This document shows positions 1 to 5,226 of a stretch of 10,805 nt of DNA, one piece after another. A program made the position numbers and the translations under genes. Within the stretch, counting starts at the first letter, position 1, and each line of letters starts with the position of its first letter. This stretch comes from JAKAWQ01 sp035549615 (GTDB lineage Bacteria > Pseudomonadota > Alphaproteobacteria > Acetobacterales > Acetobacteraceae), in the NCBI GenBank assembly GCA_035549615.1, contig DASZQO010000001.1:1-10805 (forward strand), written 5' to 3'. Below the pieces are notes generated by a model. It had not been told where the DNA came from, did no database searches, and was given only the letters and a program-made list of their open reading frames with translations.

Positions 1-469
1 GCTTGCCATGCAGAGCGCGCATGAGAGCCGCGATGTGCCGACCCTGGTGCAATCGGCGATCCCGATGGCGAGTGTGTGCGAACCCTATATCCGCAGGCGC
101 GCGCAGCGGCACATGGAGAAGGGGCGGGTGGTGATCTTCGCCGCCGGCACCGGCAACCCCTTCTTCACGACGGATACGGCCGCCGCGCTGCGGGCAACCG
201 AGATGGGCTGTGATGCCCTGCTCAAGGGCACCCAGGTGGATGGCGTCTATTCGGCCGATCCGCGCAAGGTGCCGGGCGCGGCCCGCTATGACGAGCTTTC
301 CTATCTCGATGTGCTGGCGCGCGATCTCAGCGTGATGGACGCGGCGGCGATCAGCCTGGCGCGAGAGAACAACCTGCCGATCCTGGTCTTCAACATCCAC
401 GCGCCCGGCGCCTTTGTCCAGGTCATGCGAGGGGAGGGGCGGTTCACCCGGATCGTTGAGCCGCAATGA
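1..469 (+). CDS. pyrH: UMP kinase, C-terminal part (5' truncated by window edge)
   Basis: UMP kinase transfers phosphate from ATP to UMP to give UDP, the entry step to UTP and CTP, in the cytoplasm; the bacterial enzyme is a hexamer of the amino acid kinase fold. About 155 residues are visible, read in frame from base 2 to TGA at 467-469; the family is about 240 residues, so roughly the first third lies outside the window. Visible family signatures are the GTGNPFFTTDTAAALRA segment (base and phosphate binding), followed by KGTQVDGVYSADPRK, then MDAAAISLARENNLPILVFN near the end, all aligning closely with E. coli PyrH. The internal ATG at base 8 is not a start; the reading frame is open to the window edge. 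It is followed 31 bases later by frr, the usual pyrH-frr pair, and tsf would be expected upstream. Identification is secure. Confidence 0.96.
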   Translation, partial: LAMQSAHESRDVPTLVQSAIPMASVCEPYIRRRAQRHMEKGRVVIFAAGTGNPFFTTDTAAALRATEMGCDALLKGTQVDGVYSADPRKVPGAARYDELSYLDVLARDLSVMDAAAISLARENNLPILVFNIHAPGAFVQVMRGEGRFTRIVEPQ

Positions 470-490
470 CCCGAGTAAAGAAAGATTAAG

Positions 491-495
491 GGAGG
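491..495 (+). promoter_or_regulatory. Shine-Dalgarno of frr, sets a GTG start
   Basis: GGAGG lies 5 bases before GTG at 501. The same frame is open further upstream into pyrH (to a TTG at 414), so this site is what decides the start; the resulting 188-residue protein matches the family length. Confidence 0.75.
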
Positions 496-500
496 CGGGA

Positions 501-1067
501 GTGGCGGCGGATCTCAATGCCCTCAAGGAGGATTTGCAGCGGCGGATGGATGGTGCGCTCGAGACGCTGCGGCGCGAATTTGCAGGGCTGCGGACCGGGC
601 GGGCCAACCCGGCCCTGCTCGAGCCGGTGAAGGTGGAGGCCTATGGCGGCGAGCTGCCGCTCTCGCAGGTGGGCACGGTGAGCGTGCCGGAGCCCAGAAT
701 GATCACCGTCCAGGTCTGGGATCGCGCGCTTGTGGGCGTGGTGGAGAAGGCCATCCGGGATGCCGGGCTCGGCCTCAATCCGGCGACAGACGGACAGCTC
801 GTGCGGGTGCCGATCCCGAGCCTCACAGCGGAGCGGCGGGCTGAGCTCGCGAAGGCCGCCGGCCGCTACGCGGAAGGGGCGCGTATTGCGGTGCGGGCTG
901 TGCGGCGCGACGGGATGGACCACATCAAGCAGTTCGAGAAGAAAGGGGAGATCGGCCAGGACGCCATGACCCGCTGGTCGGAGGATGTCCAGAAGCTGAC
1001 CGACCTCTACATCAAGCGGGTGGATGATGCGCTCGCGGACAAGGAGCGGGAGATCCGGCAGATCTGA
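501..1067 (+). CDS. frr: Ribosome recycling factor
   Basis: RRF works with EF-G to split the post-termination ribosome so that subunits and mRNA can be reused; it is an essential cytoplasmic protein shaped like a tRNA. The product is 188 residues from a GTG start; E. coli RRF is 185. Domain II (about residues 31-104) begins at LRTGRANPALLE and contains LPLSQVGTVSVPEPRMITVQVWDR; the three-helix domain I comprises the N-terminal helix and residues from about 105, including the RIAVRAVRRD segment whose R135 corresponds to the functionally important R132 of E. coli. The tail EDVQKLTDLYIKRVDDALADKE is strongly family-like. An upstream in-frame extension overlapping pyrH is rejected because it lacks homology and the GTG has a GGAGG site. 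The stop is only 3 bases before the uppS ATG, so co-transcription with pyrH and uppS is likely. Confidence 0.97.
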   Translation: MAADLNALKEDLQRRMDGALETLRREFAGLRTGRANPALLEPVKVEAYGGELPLSQVGTVSVPEPRMITVQVWDRALVGVVEKAIRDAGLGLNPATDGQLVRVPIPSLTAERRAELAKAAGRYAEGARIAVRAVRRDGMDHIKQFEKKGEIGQDAMTRWSEDVQKLTDLYIKRVDDALADKEREIRQI

Positions 1068-1070
1068 GCG

Positions 1071-1850
1071 ATGCGCTCCGCCCCCTATCCGGAAACCTCG
1101 CCGTTCCCGCTTCCCGGCGGAAAAGCTTCGGTCGAAAGCAAGGACGGGTCCGTGCCAGACCATGTCGCCATCATCATGGATGGCAATGGTCGCTGGGCGC
1201 GCGCGCGGGGCTTGCCGCGCGTGGCCGGCCATCGGGCGGGGGCCGAGGCCGTCCGCCGGACCATCGAGGCGGCGATCACCCATGGTGTGCGCTGGCTCAC
1301 CCTCTACGCCTTCAGTGCCGAAAATTGGCGGCGCTCGGCCGCCGAGGTGCTCGATCTGACTGGCTTGCTGCGCCATTATCTCAAAAATGAAATTTCCACT
1401 CTCGCCGCCGAGGGGATCAGACTCACCGTAATCGGCGAACCGGGCCGCTTCGCCCCGGATATCCAGGCCGAGATTTCGGCGGCGGAGAAACGCACCGCGC
1501 GCAATGAGCGGCTCAACCTCACGGTCGCTCTCTCTTACGGCGCCCGCTCCGAGATCCTTGCTGCAGTCCGGGCGGCGGCGGCGGCGATCGCCGCCGGCCA
1601 ACTCGATCCGGCGGCGTTGGATGAGGCGCGCTTCGGCCAGTTCCTCGCAACCGCGGGCATGCCCGATCCTGACCTCATCGTGCGCACGAGCGGCGAGCAG
1701 CGGCTCTCGAATTTCCTGCTCTGGCAGGCTGCCTATTCCGAACTCGTTTTCCTCGATGTGCTGTGGCCGGACTTCGCGCAAGCGGATTTCGCGGCGGCAT
1801 TGGCGGAATATGCGCGCCGGGAGCGGCGCTTTGGCTCCCGGCCCGGCTAA
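1071..1850 (+). CDS. uppS: Undecaprenyl diphosphate synthase (cis-prenyltransferase)
   Basis: UppS condenses eight isopentenyl diphosphates onto farnesyl diphosphate with cis double bonds, making the C55 carrier lipid for peptidoglycan and O-antigen. From ATG 1071 the protein has 259 residues (E. coli 253). Visible signature: HVAIIMDGNGRWA at 31-43 with catalytic/metal Asp37; GHRAG with His54; YAFSAENWRR at 79-88; RTSGEQRLSNF at 205-215 with Arg205 and Arg211 that bind the IPP diphosphate; and Glu224 in YSELVF. Each aligns with the E. coli residues D26, H43, R194, R200 and E213. The ATG follows frr by 3 bases but has only a weak ribosome site; GTG 1152 has AAGGA seven bases upstream and would give a 232-residue enzyme that keeps every motif, so the start is open. 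It works directly downstream of the isoprenoid route that contains dxr in the same cluster. Function is secure, start uncertain. Confidence 0.95.
   Translation: MRSAPYPETSPFPLPGGKASVESKDGSVPDHVAIIMDGNGRWARARGLPRVAGHRAGAEAVRRTIEAAITHGVRWLTLYAFSAENWRRSAAEVLDLTGLLRHYLKNEISTLAAEGIRLTVIGEPGRFAPDIQAEISAAEKRTARNERLNLTVALSYGARSEILAAVRAAAAAIAAGQLDPAALDEARFGQFLATAGMPDPDLIVRTSGEQRLSNFLLWQAAYSELVFLDVLWPDFAQADFAAALAEYARRERRFGSRPG
1140..1144 (+). promoter_or_regulatory. Possible Shine-Dalgarno for an alternative uppS start
   Basis: AAGGA sits 7 bases before an in-frame GTG at 1152, which is three codons before the conserved HVAIIMDGNG motif. The annotated ATG at 1071 has no comparable site. Translation may start at either; the family permits both lengths. 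Confidence 0.35.
1819..1823 (+). promoter_or_regulatory. Shine-Dalgarno of cdsA, favours a TTG start inside uppS
   Basis: GGGAG is spaced 7 bases from TTG 1831, inside the last codons of uppS. The alternatives are ATG 1810 (only a weak GGCGGA upstream) and GTG 1855 (no usable site), so TTG 1831 is the best supported of three in-frame candidates. Confidence 0.45.
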
Positions 1851-2667
1851 GAAGGTGACGCAACGGTTCGGTGATCTGCGGCGGCGGGTGCTGTCGGCGC
1901 TGGTCCTGGCGCCGGTCGCGCTCGCCTGTCTCTGGCTCGGCGGTGCGATCTGGGTGCTTCTCGTCGTGCTTGCCGGGATCGCCGCGGGCCGGGAGTGGGC
2001 GCGCGTCTGCCGCTTTCCCCCGTTCAGCTTGCCGGGCGTGCTGCTGCCGGTATTGGTCCCGGTGGCCGGCATCACGGCGGCCTTCGGCTTCGGGTTTCTC
2101 ACGCTCTCTGTGCTTGGGATCGTCGCTGCTCTGCTCGCCGGCGGCCGCGGGGGTGGGGCGGGGCCACGGCGATGGCTTGCGGGCGGGCTTTTCTATCTTG
2201 GCCTTGCTGCTGTCGCGGTCGTCCGGCTGCGGCTCTACGGCGCGGCGGGCCTCGGCAATATGCTGTTCGTGGTGCTGATCGTCTGGGCGAGCGATTCGGG
2301 GGCGTACCTGGCTGGCCGCGTGATCGGGGGGGCCAAGCTCGCCCCCCGGATTTCCCCCTCGAAGACCTGGGCCGGGGCGGCCGGCGGGCTCTGCCTGGCA
2401 GTCGTCGCCGGGCTCCTGGTGGCGGAGGGCTTTGCCGCCGGACCTTCGAGAGGGGTTCTTCTGGCCTCGGTCACGCTCGGTGTGGCATCACAGGCGGGGG
2501 ACCTTCTGGAGAGCGCCTTTAAGCGCCGATTCGGCGTTAAGGACTCGGGCAGTCTCATCCCCGGGCATGGAGGCGTCCTCGATCGATTGGACGGCGTGCT
2601 GGCGGCGGCACCCGCGGCGGCGATTCTGGCTTTGGCGCTCGGACCGGGAGTTGAGCTTTGGCGGTGA
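1831..2667 (+). CDS. cdsA: Phosphatidate cytidylyltransferase (CDP-diglyceride synthase)
   Basis: CdsA is an inner-membrane enzyme that makes CDP-diacylglycerol from CTP and phosphatidic acid, the common precursor of phosphatidylethanolamine, phosphatidylglycerol and cardiolipin. With TTG 1831 the protein has 278 residues, usual for the family. It is strongly hydrophobic, with several membrane segments (for example the Leu/Ala/Val stretch after RRRVLSALVLAPVALACLWL near residues 18-40). The C-terminal region 228-254 fits the family signature of the form S-x-x-K-R-x4-K-D-x-x-x-x-x-P-x-H-G-G-x-x-D-R-x-D, with KR, VKD, PGHGG and DRLD all present; the upstream WASDSGAYLAGR segment carries the other conserved Asp. 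Start alternatives are ATG 1810 and GTG 1855 (270 residues). It overlaps uppS by 20 bases and dxr by 10, which suggests translational coupling. A longer open frame back to 1504 is the uppS shadow and not part of the gene. Confidence 0.94.
   Translation: MAPGPAKKVTQRFGDLRRRVLSALVLAPVALACLWLGGAIWVLLVVLAGIAAGREWARVCRFPPFSLPGVLLPVLVPVAGITAAFGFGFLTLSVLGIVAALLAGGRGGGAGPRRWLAGGLFYLGLAAVAVVRLRLYGAAGLGNMLFVVLIVWASDSGAYLAGRVIGGAKLAPRISPSKTWAGAAGGLCLAVVAGLLVAEGFAAGPSRGVLLASVTLGVASQAGDLLESAFKRRFGVKDSGSLIPGHGGVLDRLDGVLAAAPAAAILALALGPGVELWR
2646..2650 (+). promoter_or_regulatory. Shine-Dalgarno of dxr, sets a TTG start
   Basis: GGGAG lies 7 bases before TTG 2658, within the last codons of cdsA. A GTG at 2664 in the same frame would be 13 bases away, too far for normal use. 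Confidence 0.6.
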
Positions 2668-3884
2668 AAACAGTGAGCGTGCTCGGCAGCACCGGAAGCG
2701 TCGGTCGGCAGACCGTCTCCCTGCTTGCCGCCCATCCGGAGCGCTTTCGCGTGCGCGTGCTCGTCGGCGGCAGGAACGCTGCCCTGCTGGCCGAGCAGGC
2801 GCGGCAGCTTCATGCCGAGCAGGTCGTGATCAGCGATCCTGCCGGCCTCGATGGGCTTGCCGAAGCCCTGGCCGGCACGGGGGTCGAGATTGCGGCCGGC
2901 GCGGAGGCGGTGGTGGTGGCGGCCTCGGTTCCCGCCGACTGGACGATGGCGGCGATCAGCGGAGCGGCCGGGCTGCCGGCCACGCTCGCGGCGATCCGCC
3001 GTGGCGGGACGGTTGCCCTCGCCAACAAGGAGGCGCTGGTCTGCGCGGGCGAGATCATGCTCCGCGCCGTCGCAGCGGCTGGCGCGCTGCTTCTGCCAGT
3101 CGATTCGGAGCATAACGCGGTGTTCCAGTCGCTCGCCGATGGCAATCGCGGCGCGCTCGAGAAGATCGTGCTCACCGCCTCGGGCGGGCCGTTCCGCACC
3201 GCGAGCCTGGCCGAGATGGCGGCGGCGACGCCTGAAGCGGCCCTCAAGCATCCGATCTGGTCGATGGGGGCGAAGATCAGCATCGACTCGGCGACCCTGA
3301 TGAACAAGGGGCTCGAACTGATCGAGGCGGCCTGGCTCTTCTCTCTGCCCGAGCGCTCGATCGGTGTGCTCGTGCATCCGCAGGCCGTCGTCCACGGTCT
3401 TGCCTTCTATGCCGATGGCAGCGTGATCGCCGGATTGGCCTCCCCCGATATGCGGGTGCCGATCGCCCATGCGCTGGCCTGGCCCGAACGGCTGCCGACC
3501 GCGGCCCCCCGGCTTGATCTCGCGGCACTCGCCCGGCTCGATTTTGCCGAGCCGGACGAGCAGCGCTTTCCTGCCGTCGGGCTGGCGCGTGCAGCGATCC
3601 GCGCCGGCGGGGCGGCTCCGGCCATTCTGAGCGCGGCCAATGAGACCGCAGTGGGTGCGTTCCTTGCGCGGCGGATCGGTTTTCTCGATATCGTGCGCGT
3701 GGTCGAGTCCGTGCTCGAGAGCATGGGCGCGCCCGCCGCGCCGACGATCGAGAGCGTGCTCGCCCTCGATGCGGAGGCACGGCGGCATGCTGAACGCTTC
3801 GCGGCGGTGGGCGCGCGCATGTTCGTCGGCGGTCGGCTCGAAAGCATGCCCGGGGAAGCCACCGGGGAGGTGGGGTGGACCTGA
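2658..3884 (+). CDS. dxr: 1-deoxy-D-xylulose 5-phosphate reductoisomerase
   Basis: DXR converts DXP to 2-C-methyl-D-erythritol 4-phosphate with NADPH, the committed step of the non-mevalonate isoprenoid pathway; it is the fosmidomycin target. The 408-residue protein (E. coli 398) shows the NADPH-binding GSTGSVGRQT at 10-19, the LANKEAL segment at 121-127, the metal ligands Asp149 and Glu151 in LPVDSEHN, the substrate-binding TASGGPFR at 173-180, the flexible loop HPIWSMG with His198 and Trp201, and MNKGLE with the third metal ligand Glu220. All active-site residues I know for E. coli DXR are present. The last part (about 300-395) is the usual helical C-terminal domain, with an extra Gly-rich tail. 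Start is TTG 2658 in a 10-base overlap with cdsA. It supplies IPP/DMAPP, the building units used by UppS two genes upstream. Confidence 0.97.
   Translation: MAVKTVSVLGSTGSVGRQTVSLLAAHPERFRVRVLVGGRNAALLAEQARQLHAEQVVISDPAGLDGLAEALAGTGVEIAAGAEAVVVAASVPADWTMAAISGAAGLPATLAAIRRGGTVALANKEALVCAGEIMLRAVAAAGALLLPVDSEHNAVFQSLADGNRGALEKIVLTASGGPFRTASLAEMAAATPEAALKHPIWSMGAKISIDSATLMNKGLELIEAAWLFSLPERSIGVLVHPQAVVHGLAFYADGSVIAGLASPDMRVPIAHALAWPERLPTAAPRLDLAALARLDFAEPDEQRFPAVGLARAAIRAGGAAPAILSAANETAVGAFLARRIGFLDIVRVVESVLESMGAPAAPTIESVLALDAEARRHAERFAAVGARMFVGGRLESMPGEATGEVGWT
3864..3870 (+). promoter_or_regulatory. Shine-Dalgarno of rseP, bears on GTG versus ATG start
   Basis: GGGGAGG lies 4 bases before GTG 3875 and 13 bases before ATG 3884. 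The site favours GTG 3875; the ATG overlaps the dxr stop by one base (TGATG), a common coupling arrangement, and cannot be ruled out. Confidence 0.5.
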
Positions 3885-4978
3885 TGATCGACCTGATCCG
3901 GACCGTCGTCTCATTCCTGGTCGTGCTCGGCGTGCTCGTCTCGGTGCACGAGTTCGGCCATTATCTCGCCGCACGGCTTTGCGGCGTGCATGTCGAGGCC
4001 TTTTCGATCGGCTTCGGCCGCGCGCTCGCGACCTGGCGGGACCGGCAGGGCACGGCGTGGCGGCTCGGCCTGCTGCCGCTCGGCGGCTATGTCAAGCTGC
4101 ACGGCCAGGAGCCGCTCGAGACGGTGAGCGCGGAGGAGCGGGCGCGCTGGATCCCGGGCCGCGCCTTCCAGGAGAAGCCGGTCGGCGCGCGGGCGATCGT
4201 CGTTGCCGCTGGCCCGGCGGCCAATTTCGTACTCGCGTTTCTGCTTTTCGCCGCACTCTTCGCACTTGCGGGAAAACCGGTGGTGATGCCCATTGTCAAC
4301 GGGGTGACGGCGGGCAGCCCCGCCGCCGCCGCTGGCCTTCACCCTGGTGACCGCATCGTGGCGGTCGATGCCGCACCGATTCGCAACTTCGCCGATATCC
4401 AGCACGTCATCGAGTCGCGGCCAGACCGTACGCTCACGCTTTCGGTGTTGCGTGACGGAAAGCCAATCCGCCTCGTGGTCCATACCGGCACGAGCATGGT
4501 CAACGGCCGGGCGCATGGCGTGCTCGGGATCAGCGGCGATACCTCCGCTTTCGAACCGCTGGGGCCGGGCGAGGCGGTTGCACAGGCGTTCCACGAAACC
4601 GTGAACGTGAGCGGCGCCACACTGAGCGGCGTGTGGCAGATTCTCACCACGCGGCATGGAACCTCCGAGCTTGGCGGGCCGCTCAGGATCGCCGAGCTTT
4701 CGGGCCAGGTCGCCGCGCTCGGAGTGGCCAGCCTAGTCTCTTTCATCGCCGTGCTCTCGATCAATCTCGGGTTGATCAATCTTCTGCCGATTCCCGTTCT
4801 CGATGGCGGCCATCTGCTTTTCTTCCTGGCCGAGGCGGTGCACGGAAAGCCGCTTTCGGCGCGCGCGCAGGAGATCGGGCTGCGTGCGGGGCTCGCTCTT
4901 CTTGTCTGCATCTTTGTGTTCGCAACCTGGAACGATCTCGCGCATCTCGGCATCGTCCGCTGGGTGAAAAGTTTGTGA
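3875..4978 (+). CDS. rseP: Site-2 protease RseP, inner-membrane zinc metalloprotease
   Basis: RseP cleaves membrane-embedded anti-sigma factors and leftover signal peptides within the inner membrane, the second cut of regulated intramembrane proteolysis. The 367-residue protein (from GTG) has the zinc motif HEFGH at 25-29 inside the first membrane helix, the conserved LLPLGGYVKLHGQ at 67-79, a second membrane span around 107-132 containing AAGPAANF, one PDZ domain at about 135-205 (GSPAAAAGLHPGDRIVAVD), and the third zinc ligand Asp310 in NLLPIPVLDGGHLLF, followed by a last span near 336-352. E. coli RseP is 450 residues with two PDZ domains; the single-PDZ form is usual in alphaproteobacteria. 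Alternative start is ATG 3884 (364 residues). It overlaps the end of dxr by 10 bases. Its place before bamA fits a role in sensing outer-membrane protein assembly, though the anti-sigma substrate is not in this window. Confidence 0.95.
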   Translation: MDLMIDLIRTVVSFLVVLGVLVSVHEFGHYLAARLCGVHVEAFSIGFGRALATWRDRQGTAWRLGLLPLGGYVKLHGQEPLETVSAEERARWIPGRAFQEKPVGARAIVVAAGPAANFVLAFLLFAALFALAGKPVVMPIVNGVTAGSPAAAAGLHPGDRIVAVDAAPIRNFADIQHVIESRPDRTLTLSVLRDGKPIRLVVHTGTSMVNGRAHGVLGISGDTSAFEPLGPGEAVAQAFHETVNVSGATLSGVWQILTTRHGTSELGGPLRIAELSGQVAALGVASLVSFIAVLSINLGLINLLPIPVLDGGHLLFFLAEAVHGKPLSARAQEIGLRAGLALLVCIFVFATWNDLAHLGIVRWVKSL

Positions 4979-4999
4979 GCCGTTCCAGCAAGGCGGCTC
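4977..4999 (+). terminator. Possible weak terminator or processing hairpin at the rseP stop
   Basis: GAGCCG (4977-4982, starting inside the TGA stop) and CGGCTC (4994-4999) are perfect inverted copies with an 11-base loop; two G-U pairs could lengthen the stem. The following bases are GTCCCCGTTTGCGG, not a clean T run, so a full intrinsic terminator is doubtful. It may be an attenuator or RNA-stability element between the rseP and bamA parts of the cluster. Confidence 0.3.
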
Positions 5000-5062
5000 G
5001 TCCCCGTTTGCGGCGGAGAAGGCGATCTCTCCCCAAGGTGGTGAAATGATTGGCCGAACAAG

Positions 5063-5095
5063 AGCGCGTCCCTGATGATTAAATATCATCGCGCT
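5063..5095. promoter_or_regulatory. Nested inverted repeat upstream of bamA, candidate operator or RNA hairpin
   Basis: An AT-rich 17-base palindrome, GATGATTAAATATCATC, occupies 5074-5090 (6-base arms, 5-base centre). It is enclosed by AGCGCG (5063-5068) and CGCGCT (5090-5095), also inverted copies. The AT-rich core stands out in a GC-rich background. It could be the binding site of a dimeric regulator or fold as a bulged hairpin in the bamA leader. No named regulator motif is recognised. Confidence 0.35.
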
Positions 5096-5212
5096 GCTGA
5101 CCGCGGGTTGGCGCCCGGCCGGTGGGACCGCTATTGTCGTTTCTTCCTTCCTATGGCTAGCGCCGCCCCGTGTTCTTGCCCCGCGTGACCGGGAGCTTTC
5201 CCGGGGGGATTC

Positions 5213-5218
5213 GGAGAG
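5213..5218 (+). promoter_or_regulatory. Shine-Dalgarno of bamA, sets a TTG start
   Basis: GGAGAG is 8 bases before TTG 5227. In-frame GTGs at 5170 and 5185 have no ribosome site and would add about 14-19 residues, mostly Arg/Gly/Pro, in front of an otherwise normal signal peptide. Confidence 0.5.
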
Positions 5219-5226
5219 TCCGCCGG

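Larger units (their letters stand above)
4979..5226 (+). other. Intergenic leader between rseP and bamA
   Basis: This is the only long gap inside the cluster (248 bases). I see no convincing gene in it. It contains the rseP-end hairpin, a short inverted repeat GGAGA/TCTCC (5015-5019 and 5028-5032), and the nested AT-rich inverted repeat at 5063-5095. A bamA promoter is likely here on positional grounds, but I find no clean -35/-10 pair; TTGGCG (5108-5113) and CTATTG (5131-5136) are 17 bases apart but match the consensus poorly. Confidence 0.5.

Noticed and set aside
414..500. N-terminal extension of frr into pyrH
   Set aside because: The extra 29 residues have no RRF counterpart, and GTG 501 has a good ribosome site and gives the normal length.
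1504..1830. N-terminal extension of cdsA through uppS
   Set aside because: The translation is Ser/Arg-rich and frame-shifted relative to uppS; no CdsA homologue begins this way.
486..2102. A 538-codon open frame on the - strand opposite frr, uppS and the start of cdsA
   Set aside because: Its translation is His/Arg/Gly-rich with no motif, and it lies fully opposite genes with conserved active sites; long antisense frames are expected in GC-rich DNA with G/C third positions.
2235..3974. A 579-codon open frame on the - strand opposite cdsA, dxr and the start of rseP
   Set aside because: Same reason: Arg-rich, low-complexity translation mirroring dxr codons, no recognisable domain.
5108..5136. 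TTGGCG and CTATTG, 17 bases apart, as a sigma-70 promoter for bamA
   Set aside because: Spacing is right, but each hexamer matches consensus poorly; kept only as a remark in the leader entry.
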